From CAZWUW01 sp964636895 (GTDB taxonomy: Bacteria > Bacillota > Thermincolia > Thermincolales > CAZWUW01), in the NCBI GenBank assembly GCA_964636895.1, contig CAZWUW010000068.1, positions 1-16,148 of the forward strand: DNA of 16,148 bases. Reading direction: 5' to 3'. Position 1 is the first letter of the stretch, and each line of letters begins with the position of its first letter. The notes under the pieces are model-generated. The model was given only the letters and a program-made list of their open reading frames with translations. It searched no databases and was not told the origin of the DNA. The translations under genes and the position numbers were made by a program. Positions 1 through 7,002 of the stretch are shown here, one piece after another.

Positions 1-327
1 GGCGTGGACAGCACAGCTCTTTGTTCAGCCAGTGAGGTGCTGGTTTTTCGCGATGATATTGGCCGTCATAACGCTGCAGACAAAATTATCGGGCGGTGTT
101 TCCTGGATGGTGTTACTTTGGATGATAAAGTGTTAATTAGCAGCGGTCGGATTTCTTCCGAAATTCTTTTAAAAACAGCTAAAGCAGGTATTCCGGTGCT
201 GGTTTCCAGGTCAGCGCCAACCGCCCTGGCCATTGAAATAGCGGAGCAGGTTGGAGTAACAGTTGCTGGGTTTGCCCGCGGTGACCGGCTCAATATTTAT
301 ACTCATCCGCAAAGGATAACGGATTAG
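1..327 (+). CDS. fdhD: Formate dehydrogenase accessory sulfurtransferase FdhD, C-terminal part (5' end outside window)
   Basis: FdhD carries sulfur from a cysteine desulfurase to the molybdenum (or tungsten) bis-MGD cofactor of formate dehydrogenase in the cytoplasm. Only the last 108 residues are present; the frame is open to the left edge, so the GTG at position 4 is internal and not a start. The conserved FdhD signatures DIGRHNAADK and SGRISSE are visible, then AGIPVLVSRSAPTALAIE and a closing GFARGDRLNIYT segment, all typical of the family's C-terminal half. The N-terminal region with the sulfur-carrying CxxC loop lies outside the window. The stop codon is embedded in the ribosome binding site of the next gene, mobB, so the two are almost certainly co-transcribed and translationally coupled. 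Family assignment is firm. Confidence 0.95.
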   Translation, partial: GVDSTALCSASEVLVFRDDIGRHNAADKIIGRCFLDGVTLDDKVLISSGRISSEILLKTAKAGIPVLVSRSAPTALAIEIAEQVGVTVAGFARGDRLNIYTHPQRITD

Positions 328-337
328 GAGGTGCGCT

Positions 338-847
338 ATGGTTCCTGTGTTGTCGGTGGTCGGGTACAGTAATTCGGGTAAGACCACCCTGGTGGAAAAG
401 CTGATCCGGGAACTAAAAAAACGCGGTTACCGGGTAGCGGTGGTTAAACATCATCACCGTGACTTTGAAATTGACCGACCCGGCAAAGACACCTGGCGGC
501 ATGCGGCGGCAGGTGCCGATACAGTTGTGTTGGCCGGGCCCCGGAAAATTGCCGTGATTGAGCGGCTGCAGGCAGAACGTACATTGGATGAAATTGCAGC
601 CAGGCTAAAAGATGTGCATCTGATCATTACCGAAGGCTATAAAAAAGATCAGCATCCGAAAATTGAGGTTTTTCGTTCCGCAGTGCACCGGCAAATAATT
701 ACTCCGGTCAACGAGTTGCTGGCTATTGCCAGCGATGTGCCCCTGCATTACGGGGTGCCATGTCTGGATATTGATAATCCGGTGCCCATCGTAGATCTGA
801 TTGAGGAAAAGCTATTACATAAATCATTACCTTCGCACATACACTAA
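338..847 (+). CDS. mobB: Molybdopterin-guanine dinucleotide biosynthesis adaptor protein MobB
   Basis: MobB is a small P-loop GTP-binding protein that assists MobA in adding GMP to molybdopterin, giving the MGD cofactor used by enzymes such as formate dehydrogenase. The 169-residue product has a P-loop at residues 9-16 (GYSNSGKT), a VVKHHH segment near residue 35 and the ITEGYKK motif in the second half, the usual MobB pattern; the length is normal for a stand-alone MobB. The ATG follows AGGAGGTG, a strong ribosome binding site that overlaps the fdhD stop. Together with fdhD it forms a cofactor pair serving a formate dehydrogenase or related molybdoenzyme probably encoded to the left. No terminator follows, and the next gene starts 27 bases on. 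Confidence 0.95.
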   Translation: MVPVLSVVGYSNSGKTTLVEKLIRELKKRGYRVAVVKHHHRDFEIDRPGKDTWRHAAAGADTVVLAGPRKIAVIERLQAERTLDEIAARLKDVHLIITEGYKKDQHPKIEVFRSAVHRQIITPVNELLAIASDVPLHYGVPCLDIDNPVPIVDLIEEKLLHKSLPSHIH

Positions 848-874
848 AAAAAATGTTAGCGGAGGTGTTTTTTT

Positions 875-1396
875 ATGTTTCGGCATTTAAGATGGCGGCA
901 ATTCCTGATTTTTGCTTCCGCAGTAAGTCTTTTGGGGATAGCTTTATTTGGGGCAATGAAATATACTTCCAGGTCCGGGTTTTGTGCCAGTTGTCATGAA
1001 ATGACGCCCATGTATAAAGCCTGGCAGCAATCCGGGCATGCCGGGGTGGATTGTGTAAAATGTCATGCCGAACCGGGTTTGGCGGGTTATGTCGGTACCA
1101 AGGTGAAAGCGCTGGGCGAGGTCTATTATCATATTACCGGTTCCTATAAAAAACCCATTACTATTAATTCGGAAACATGGCAGTTCTCCCAACGGTGTCT
1201 ACTGTGTCACGAAAACATTAAAGGAAGCGGCAAACCGCATAATTCTGTACATTTTCAGCAGCAGATGCCTTGTACAAGCTGTCACCGGGATATGGTGCAT
1301 GACCCCAAAAGCAACCGGTTAACCCCGTCATACAGTGTCTGCGTCAAGTGTCACGGCGAGGAAATGCAGAAAGATGAGAAAGATGAATCGAGATGA
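875..1396 (+). CDS. Membrane-anchored pentahaem c-type cytochrome, NapC/NrfH family
   Basis: A 173-residue cytochrome with five CxxCH haem-binding motifs (residues 37-41, 60-64, 108-112, 133-137 and 156-160). One hydrophobic segment at about residues 10-28 has no clear signal-peptidase site and probably acts as an uncleaved anchor, placing the haem domain outside the membrane. The first motif is CASCHEM, matching the CxxCHxM pattern of NrfH, where the methionine serves as an unusual axial ligand. Family members oxidise menaquinol and pass electrons to a periplasmic or extracellular reductase. Most NapC/NrfH proteins carry four haems, so the fifth motif, near the C-terminus, is an addition. 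No nrfA or other terminal reductase gene is adjacent. The ATG is preceded by GGAGGTG. Its partner is unknown from this window; the family call is firm, the exact role inferred. Confidence 0.9.
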   Translation: MFRHLRWRQFLIFASAVSLLGIALFGAMKYTSRSGFCASCHEMTPMYKAWQQSGHAGVDCVKCHAEPGLAGYVGTKVKALGEVYYHITGSYKKPITINSETWQFSQRCLLCHENIKGSGKPHNSVHFQQQMPCTSCHRDMVHDPKSNRLTPSYSVCVKCHGEEMQKDEKDESR

Positions 1397-1457
1397 AATG
1401 CAGGAATGTTTAATTTTATGTCAAATTGTTATTGTTAGCGGTTAGGGGGGGATAGTA

Positions 1458-2138
1458 TTGCATTCTTATGCGGATTTTATCAGAAAGATACCCATTTTTG
1501 TGGATTTAAGTCCGGTGGAAGCAGAAAGTGTCGGGCAGCTGACAATTTTACGCAAATACCGGAAAAATATGATTGTTTTTATGGAAGGTGAGCCTGGGGA
1601 AGCGCTTTTTTTTGTACTTTCCGGGAAGGTGAAAATCTCCAAACTTACAGAAGACGGTCGGGAGCAGATATTACATATTGTGCAGGCCGGTGACATATTT
1701 GCGGAAGTGGTTTTGATTGACCGCGGGCCGTATCCGGCTACGGCGGAGGCCATTGAAGCAGCTCAGGTGGGGATACTGCGAAATGATGATGTGGAAAACC
1801 TGATCCGGACAAATCCGGATATTGCTCTGAAAATACTCAAGGTCATGAGCAAACGTCTTCGCCAGGCGCAGATTCAGGTGCGGGACCTGGCCCTGAAAGA
1901 TACTTATGGCCGGTTGGCCAGTATGCTGCTAATCCTGGCCAAGGACCACGGGTGCCCCTGTGATAGCGGCACCAGAATTGATATTTCTCTGTCCCGTCAG
2001 GAACTGGCCAACCTTATCGGCACATCCCGGGAAACAGTGACCAGGATTTTAAGTGATTTTAAGCGAAATAAGGTTATTGATTTAGATAAACAGGTTATTG
2101 TGCTTTTAGATGAGAACAAACTGAAAAGCTGGATGTGA
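1458..2138 (+). CDS. Crp/Fnr-family transcriptional regulator
   Basis: A 226-residue regulator with an N-terminal cyclic-nucleotide-type beta-barrel (about residues 12-125), a dimerisation helix (about 125-155) and a winged helix-turn-helix (about 178-201). The recognition helix contains SRETVTR, like E. coli Crp, so the half-site may resemble TGTGA. In the barrel, the phosphate-binding Arg-Ser of Crp is replaced by Tyr-Pro (in GPYPATA), which argues against cAMP as ligand. The N-terminal cysteine cluster of Fnr is absent; the only two cysteines form a Cys-Pro-Cys at residues 166-168, just before the DNA-binding domain. The start is a TTG preceded by AGGGGGGGA. It sits between the multihaem cytochrome and the MoxR gene, which it probably controls. 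Its ligand is unknown. Confidence 0.9.
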   Translation: MHSYADFIRKIPIFVDLSPVEAESVGQLTILRKYRKNMIVFMEGEPGEALFFVLSGKVKISKLTEDGREQILHIVQAGDIFAEVVLIDRGPYPATAEAIEAAQVGILRNDDVENLIRTNPDIALKILKVMSKRLRQAQIQVRDLALKDTYGRLASMLLILAKDHGCPCDSGTRIDISLSRQELANLIGTSRETVTRILSDFKRNKVIDLDKQVIVLLDENKLKSWM

Positions 2139-2155
2139 TTGGGGAGGATTTGTCT

Positions 2156-3064
2156 ATGGATTTTACTGTTGAAGAACTACAAAAGGAATTTGAAAAACAG
2201 GGGTATATTTCTGAACGGGAAACGGTGATTACAACATATTTAGCTTTAAAGCTGGGCAAACCATTATTGGTAGAAGGGCCGCCCGGGGTCGGCAAAACGG
2301 AAATTGCCAAAGTGTTGGCGAATATCCTTGATACGGAACTAATCCGTTTGCAGTGCTATGAAGGGCTTGATGAAAACAAGGCACTGTATGAGTGGAATTA
2401 CCAGCGGCAGTTGATTAAAATTCAACTGACCAAAGTTACCGGTGCCTGTGAGACGGTCGAAGACAGCCTTTTCTCTGATGATTACCTGTTGGAGCGGCCG
2501 CTGTTGAAGGCCATCCGGGCGGAAAAACGGCCGGTGCTGCTAATCGATGAAATCGACAAAGTAGATCAGGAGTTTGAGGGCTTTCTTTTTGAAGTATTGT
2601 CTGATTTTCAGGTTTCCATTCCGGAACTGGGCACCTTAAAAGCCCGGCAGATTCCGGTTGTGGTGCTCACCAGCAATGCGGAACGGGAGTTGTCCGACGG
2701 GCTGAAGCGGCGTTGTGCTTATATGTATATTGATTATCCGGCACCGGACAAAGAGCTGCGCATAATTAAAGCCAAAGTCCCGGATATCGGTGAACAATTG
2801 GCTGAGGAAGTGGCCAGAGCGGTGAGTTATATCAGGTCCCAACTGGAATTAAGGAAGCAACCGTCTATTGCTGAGACCCTGGACTGGGCCAGGGCGCTGG
2901 TGGCACTAAATGCTGACCGCCTGGATCCGGAAATGGTGCATTGGACTTTGAATATGCTGTTGAAATACAAAGCTGACCTGGACAGTTTTTATCAGCACAT
3001 CAAGCCGGACGAGCTGGTCAATCATGTGCACGGCATAATTGGCAGAGGCAATGGGAGGCGGTAA
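2156..3064 (+). CDS. MoxR-family AAA+ ATPase (CoxD/NorQ/CbbQ-like)
   Basis: A 302-residue AAA+ ATPase. Walker A is at residues 41-48 (GPPGVGKT), Walker B at 127-134 (VLLIDEID), a sensor-1 asparagine at N174 (LTSN) and a likely arginine finger at R185/R186. MoxR proteins work with a VWA-domain partner to remodel or insert metal cofactors in large enzymes (CoxD for CO dehydrogenase, NorQ for nitric oxide reductase, CbbQ for Rubisco). The partner here is the next gene, two bases downstream. The frame is open from a GTG at 2135 overlapping the regulator's stop, but the ATG at 2156 lies 8 bases after GGGGAGG and gives the normal N-terminus, so it was chosen. The client enzyme is not identified; nearby fdhD and mobB suggest, without proving, a molybdoenzyme. 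Confidence 0.93.
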   Translation: MDFTVEELQKEFEKQGYISERETVITTYLALKLGKPLLVEGPPGVGKTEIAKVLANILDTELIRLQCYEGLDENKALYEWNYQRQLIKIQLTKVTGACETVEDSLFSDDYLLERPLLKAIRAEKRPVLLIDEIDKVDQEFEGFLFEVLSDFQVSIPELGTLKARQIPVVVLTSNAERELSDGLKRRCAYMYIDYPAPDKELRIIKAKVPDIGEQLAEEVARAVSYIRSQLELRKQPSIAETLDWARALVALNADRLDPEMVHWTLNMLLKYKADLDSFYQHIKPDELVNHVHGIIGRGNGRR

Positions 3065-3066
3065 CA

Positions 3067-4434
3067 TTGAGCCGGGAATTTATTGAAGACCACCTGGTGC
3101 GGTTTATTCATTTACTGCGCCACCTTGGTCTGCGCATTAGTTCGGCGGAAGCAGTAGACGCAATGCGTGCTTTGGCCATGGTAGATATAATGGACCCGGG
3201 CAGTGTCAAAGCCGCGCTTGGAGCCATGCTGGCCAAGAACCCGGAGAGTCGGTTGGTTTTTGATAAAGCATTTGCCGGTTATTTTGTACCACCGGAAGCC
3301 AAGGAGCGCCGCGAGGAGCTCCGGCGCCAGGCGCAGGTTCAGGAAGAAGCGGATTTGAGAGCGGTAGAGGAGGAAATGGTTTATCGCCTGGGCAGCGATG
3401 ACCCTGATGAGGCTAAAGATGTCAGGGTTAAGCTGACTGAAGAGGAGAAAAAGGTATTTTTCCGGCTGCCGGAAGAGAAAAAACAAAAAATCCGCGACTA
3501 CCTGAAGAAAACTTTTCAAAGCAATCCCAATAACAATCCGGAACAGTTGATAGAGAATATGGTTAGAAGTTCGCTGAATTACTGGAAACACTATCTGAAA
3601 CATCAGTCTGACCTACCGCCGGAGGTGGAGTATACCGGTGACATAGGCTTTGATGCCATTTTGGATGAAGTGGCGGAAAATCTTCGCAGCGAGGAGGAGG
3701 TCTTTTACCAGGATATCCAAAATATTGCCGAGCGTGATATGCCTGCAGCGGCGGCGCTTATAGCGCGGCTTTCCCGTCAATTGGCGACGCGCATATCCCG
3801 CCGCTACCAGCGCAGCAAAAAACGGCAGCGGTTGGACATAAGGCGTACTATCAGGCAAAACATCAGTTTTGGCGGCACCCTGTTTAATCTGAAGTACCGC
3901 ACTAAAAGGATTCAAAAGCCGAGAATCCTGTTAATCTGTGATGTATCCGGCTCTATGGCTAAATACGCCGGCTTTGTCCTGCAGTTTATCTATGGCCTTT
4001 CCGGTGCCGTGGAAGACATCGAAAGCTTTATTTTTTCTGAAGACCTGGCCCCGGTAACGGCATATTTTGAGCAGCACCGTTCTTTTGAGGCCACCATGGC
4101 GGAGATTATCAACCAGAGTAAGGATTGGGGTAAGGGAACAGATTTTGGCAAAGCTTTAGATGTTATTTTGAGTAATTATAAAGCCTTATTGAAAAAAGAC
4201 ACTTTTGTGCTTTTCGTCAGTGATACCAAAACTGTCAACCCGGAAACGGCGGCCCCAAAACTTGCCCTGGTGCAAAAACTGACCAAAGAAACCGTCTGGT
4301 TGAATACCCTGCCCAAAAAAATTTGGGCCGACACCAAGTCTGTGGCTCTTTTTCGCCGGTATTGCCGGATGTTTGAGTGTAATACCCTGGCCCACCTGGA
4401 CAAAATTATGCGCATGGAAATGCTGCACAAGTAA
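3067..4434 (+). CDS. VWA-domain protein, CoxE-like partner of the MoxR ATPase
   Basis: A 455-residue protein. The first 70 residues resemble the N-terminus of CoxE-like proteins; residues about 75-165 are highly charged and probably helical; the C-terminal third is a von Willebrand factor A domain. The metal-ion-dependent adhesion site is complete: D292-x-S294-x-S296 (CDVSGSM), T358 (in GTDFGKAL) and D386 (in FVSDTKT). In characterised pairs (CoxD/CoxE, NorQ/NorD, CbbQ/CbbO) the VWA protein docks on the client enzyme and recruits the ATPase. The TTG start is preceded at 6 bases by GGGAGGCG and follows the ATPase stop by two bases, indicating tight coupling. No signal peptide or membrane segment is seen, so it should act in the cytoplasm. 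No terminator was seen after it. Confidence 0.92.
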   Translation: MSREFIEDHLVRFIHLLRHLGLRISSAEAVDAMRALAMVDIMDPGSVKAALGAMLAKNPESRLVFDKAFAGYFVPPEAKERREELRRQAQVQEEADLRAVEEEMVYRLGSDDPDEAKDVRVKLTEEEKKVFFRLPEEKKQKIRDYLKKTFQSNPNNNPEQLIENMVRSSLNYWKHYLKHQSDLPPEVEYTGDIGFDAILDEVAENLRSEEEVFYQDIQNIAERDMPAAAALIARLSRQLATRISRRYQRSKKRQRLDIRRTIRQNISFGGTLFNLKYRTKRIQKPRILLICDVSGSMAKYAGFVLQFIYGLSGAVEDIESFIFSEDLAPVTAYFEQHRSFEATMAEIINQSKDWGKGTDFGKALDVILSNYKALLKKDTFVLFVSDTKTVNPETAAPKLALVQKLTKETVWLNTLPKKIWADTKSVALFRRYCRMFECNTLAHLDKIMRMEMLHK

Positions 4435-4461
4435 CCCTTACTATTTAGCGAGGTGGTTTTT

Positions 4462-5187
4462 ATGCCAACAGATAATCAACAGGTTGATATTATTGCCTTC
4501 GGTGCTCATCCAGACGATGTGGAGATTGGTGCCGGCGGCCTGATTGCCAAAGAAGTGGAAATCGGTTACCGGGTGGGTTTAATTGACCTTACCCGGGGCG
4601 AAATGGGTTCCCGGGGGACGCCCGCGGAGCGGGCGGAAGAAGCCCGGGCGGCGGCCGGGGTGCTTGGTCTTACCTGGCGTAAAAACCTTGGCCTGCCTGA
4701 CGGTGAATTTGAGGTATCAAAGGAAAACATTCTGCTGGTGGTGGAGGCCCTCAGAACCTACCGGCCCCAAATCATTATTGCCCCTTATTGGGAAGACCGG
4801 CATCCCGATCATGTACGGGCCAGTCTGTTAATCCAGGAGGCTCATTTTAAGGCCGGCCTGAAAAAAGTGGCCCCGGACCTGCCGCCATACCGGCCACCGA
4901 TGATTATTTACTATTATCTTAACAAATTGGTACCCCAGTCTTTTATCGTGGATGTTTCCGCTGTTTATGAAAAGAAATGGGCAGCGCTTTTGGCTCATGA
5001 ATCACAGTTTGTGCGCACGAAACTAAATGACCCGGCCTTGCTTGGTGCCAGGGAGCCGCTGAAGTTTATTGAGAGCCGGGATTCCTTTTTTGGCTCCCAA
5101 ATCGGTGTCAAATATGGCGAGCCTTTTATCATCAAAACCCCGGTGCCCATGGATGACCCTATGCGAGTCTGGGGTAAGGGCTGTTGA
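4462..5187 (+). CDS. bshB1: Bacillithiol biosynthesis deacetylase BshB1
   Basis: A 241-residue zinc-dependent deacetylase of the LmbE/PIG-L family. It removes the acetyl group from N-acetylglucosaminyl-malate, the second step of bacillithiol synthesis. The zinc motif AHPDD at residues 15-19 (ligands H16 and D19, catalytic D18) and the second histidine pair in RHPDH (H114, H117) are present; TRGEMGSRGT and the closing FGSQIGVKYGE segment are typical of BshB1 rather than of other LmbE proteins. The longer frame from GTG 4453 begins inside the ribosome binding site GAGGTGG, so the ATG at 4462 is the better start. bshA follows 16 bases later, the same gene order as in Bacillus subtilis. It follows the VWA gene by only 27 bases and could belong to the same transcript. 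Confidence 0.95.
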   Translation: MPTDNQQVDIIAFGAHPDDVEIGAGGLIAKEVEIGYRVGLIDLTRGEMGSRGTPAERAEEARAAAGVLGLTWRKNLGLPDGEFEVSKENILLVVEALRTYRPQIIIAPYWEDRHPDHVRASLLIQEAHFKAGLKKVAPDLPPYRPPMIIYYYLNKLVPQSFIVDVSAVYEKKWAALLAHESQFVRTKLNDPALLGAREPLKFIESRDSFFGSQIGVKYGEPFIIKTPVPMDDPMRVWGKGC

Positions 5188-5203
5188 CTAGGGAGGCGTC
5201 TTT

Positions 5204-6328
5204 ATGCGCATAGGCATGATTTGTTACCCCTCATATGGGGGCAGCGGGGTTGTGGCCACCGAACTGGGCAAGCGCCTGGCAGAGCGGGGACACATGGTGC
5301 ACTTTATATCTTATGAACGGCCTTTTAAACTTGATGTTTTTCATGAAAACCTGTTTTATCACGAGGTCGGGGTTTTTGATTATCCTCTTTTTAAATTTCC
5401 CCCTTACTCACTCGCCCTGGCCAGCAAAATTGTTGAAGTGGCCAAGTGGGCCGATCTGGATTTGCTGCATGTGCATTATGCCATCCCGCATACTGTGAGC
5501 GCCTACCTGGCTAAGCAGATGCTGCGGCATCGGCGCTTGCCGGTGGTTACCACCCTGCATGGCACAGACATTACAGTGGTAGGTAATGATGAACAGTTTT
5601 ATGACATCACAAAATTCAGTATAGAGGTAAGTGACGGAGTAACTGCTGTTTCGGACAGTCTGCGCCGGCAAACAACTGAAATGTTTCAGATTGAACGGGA
5701 TATTCGCACTATATATAATTTTATTGACCCGGAGGCATACAAACCCCTAGGCTGTTCTGAATTGCGGCGGCATTTTGCCTGTGCGGGGGAAAAAATTCTG
5801 ATCCATATTTCCAATTTTCGCCCGGTAAAGCGGGTACACGATGTGGTGGAGATTTTTCATCGGGTGAACATGGCGCTGCCGGCCCGGCTGCTGCTGGTCG
5901 GGGATGGTCCGGAGGGACCGGCGGTGCATCATCAGGTGCGGGATTTGGGCATAGCGGAGCGGGTAAGCTTTCTTGGCAAGCAGGAGCGGGTTGTGGAACT
6001 ACTTTCTATGTCCGATTTATGCTTGCTGCCTTCGGAAAAGGAAAGTTTCGGTTTGGTGGCTTTAGAAGCCATGGCTTGTGAAGTGCCGGTAATTGCCTCA
6101 ACCGCCGGCGGCATACCGGAAACTGTTACTGACGGTGAGACTGGCTTTCTGTTTCAGGTAGGTCAGGTAGCGGAAATGGCGGCCAAAGCCATAGATGTTT
6201 TAAATAATCCGGAGCAGTTGCGGGAAATGGGACAAAAGGCCCGTATAGATGCCCAAAAAAGGTTTCATATTGATGACATTGTAAGCAGTTATGAGAAATA
6301 TTATGAGGAAGTAGTGAATGCCGAGTAA
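5204..6328 (+). CDS. bshA: N-acetyl-alpha-D-glucosaminyl L-malate synthase BshA
   Basis: A 374-residue GT4-family, GT-B-fold glycosyltransferase that joins N-acetylglucosamine from UDP-GlcNAc to L-malate, the first committed step of bacillithiol synthesis. Diagnostic features are the N-terminal MICYPSYGGSGVVATELG stretch, the HVHYAIPH segment near residue 90, HGTDIT near residue 122, SNFRPVKR in the second Rossmann domain, and the retaining-GT4 EX7E motif E280 to E288 (KESFGLVALE). The length matches the family. The ATG follows GGGAGGCG. It pairs with bshB1 just upstream; the ligase gene bshC needed to add cysteine is not in the window and must lie elsewhere if the pathway is complete. The next gene has its own promoter. 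Confidence 0.96.
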   Translation: MRIGMICYPSYGGSGVVATELGKRLAERGHMVHFISYERPFKLDVFHENLFYHEVGVFDYPLFKFPPYSLALASKIVEVAKWADLDLLHVHYAIPHTVSAYLAKQMLRHRRLPVVTTLHGTDITVVGNDEQFYDITKFSIEVSDGVTAVSDSLRRQTTEMFQIERDIRTIYNFIDPEAYKPLGCSELRRHFACAGEKILIHISNFRPVKRVHDVVEIFHRVNMALPARLLLVGDGPEGPAVHHQVRDLGIAERVSFLGKQERVVELLSMSDLCLLPSEKESFGLVALEAMACEVPVIASTAGGIPETVTDGETGFLFQVGQVAEMAAKAIDVLNNPEQLREMGQKARIDAQKRFHIDDIVSSYEKYYEEVVNAE

Positions 6329-6375
6329 AAACTAGCAAGAAGCTGGAAATATTTTAAATTTTCTGATTACAATTC

Positions 6376-6404
6376 TTGACAGCTCAATTATTTGGGTATA
6401 TACT
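6376..6404 (+). promoter_or_regulatory. Sigma-A-type promoter for the PerR-like gene
   Basis: A consensus -35 box TTGACA (6376-6381) is followed after exactly 17 bases by TATACT (6399-6404), one mismatch from consensus. It lies in the 121-base gap between bshA and the PerR-like gene and points at the latter. A partial Per-box-like sequence, with a half-site TTACAAT at 6367-6373, runs into the -35 box, so autoregulation is possible but unproven. Confidence 0.85.
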
Positions 6405-6458
6405 AGTAACAGTGCTTTTCCAGGAATTGCTTGCGGCGAAAAAAGGAAGGTGGACTTG

Positions 6459-6851
6459 GTGGTCAAAACAACAAGAATGACTAAGCAGAAAAGGATTATT
6501 TTGGATATTCTGCGTGGTACCAGCTGCCACCCTTCCGCTGACTGGGTTTATGAACAGGCGCGCAAACATATTCCGGATATCAGTCTTGGTACAGTTTACA
6601 GAAATTTAAGTGTCCTCAAAGAAAAGGGCGAGATTCTGGAACTTAATTATGGTAGTACATACAGCCGGTTTGATGGGAATCCCGCCAATCATTATCACTT
6701 TTTTTGTGATAATTGTAATAGCCTGTTTGATATAGAAATTCCGATACATAACGGTCTGGATAAGATGGTACAGGATACCACGGGCTTTGTTGTTGCCCGA
6801 CATCGGATGGAGTTTTACGGGGTTTGTATGGAATGCCAAAAAGTGATTTAG
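6459..6851 (+). CDS. perR: Fur-family regulator, PerR-like peroxide sensor
   Basis: A 130-residue Fur-family repressor whose best match by eye is Bacillus PerR. Residues equivalent to the PerR regulatory metal site are all present: H24, D72, H78, H80 and D91 (Bacillus H37, D85, H91, H93, D104), including the aspartate that separates PerR from many Fur proteins. The structural zinc site is complete: C83-x2-C86 and C123-x2-C126. The closing TGFVVARHRMEFYGVCMEC closely parallels the PerR C-terminus. PerR represses peroxide-defence genes until metal-catalysed oxidation of its histidines releases it. Start choice is uncertain: GGAAGG lies 8 bases before GTG 6459 and 5 before TTG 6456, while GTG 6450 overlaps the ribosome binding site. 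It is monocistronic, with its own promoter and terminator, next to bacillithiol genes. Confidence 0.88.
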   Translation: MVKTTRMTKQKRIILDILRGTSCHPSADWVYEQARKHIPDISLGTVYRNLSVLKEKGEILELNYGSTYSRFDGNPANHYHFFCDNCNSLFDIEIPIHNGLDKMVQDTTGFVVARHRMEFYGVCMECQKVI

Positions 6852-6858
6852 ACTTGAG

Positions 6859-6881
6859 AAGCCCCTGCGTGGGCTTTTTTT
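6859..6881 (+). terminator. Rho-independent terminator of the PerR-like gene
   Basis: Inverted repeat AAGCCC (6859-6864) and GGGCTT (6871-6876) with a six-base loop, running straight into seven T residues (6875-6881). It begins eight bases after the stop codon of the PerR-like gene. Confidence 0.88.
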
Positions 6882-6943
6882 ACTATAACTGTCACGACTC
6901 GGCAGTATCGGAGCAGAATAGAATTGTTGTTAGCTATTTCCGC

Positions 6944-6977
6944 TGGAAATGACAAATGTGGTATAGTATAATATAAG
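6944..6977 (+). promoter_or_regulatory. Sigma-A-type promoter for the PAP2-family gene (two overlapping registers)
   Basis: A perfect -10 TATAAT at 6967-6972 has TGGAAA (6944-6949) 17 bases upstream. An overlapping alternative is TATAAG (6972-6977) with ATGACA (6949-6954), also spaced by 17 and with a better -35. Either would start transcription shortly before the GGGAGGAG ribosome binding site at 6991-6998. I cannot decide between them from sequence. Confidence 0.7.
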
Positions 6978-7002
6978 AAGTCAAATTTAAGGGAGGAGTG
7001 CT

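Noticed and set aside
4..327. Treating GTG at position 4 as the start of a complete small gene
   Set aside because: The frame continues to the window edge and the residues match the C-terminal half of FdhD, so this is a truncated gene.
855..1441. Repeated TGTTAGCGG before both the cytochrome gene and the Crp/Fnr gene
   Set aside because: Only two copies of nine bases, both running into ribosome binding site regions; chance plus shared purine-rich context explains it.
3112..3603. Long minus-strand reading frame opposite the VWA gene (163 codons)
   Set aside because: It lies wholly inside a well-supported plus-strand gene and shows no recognisable domain.
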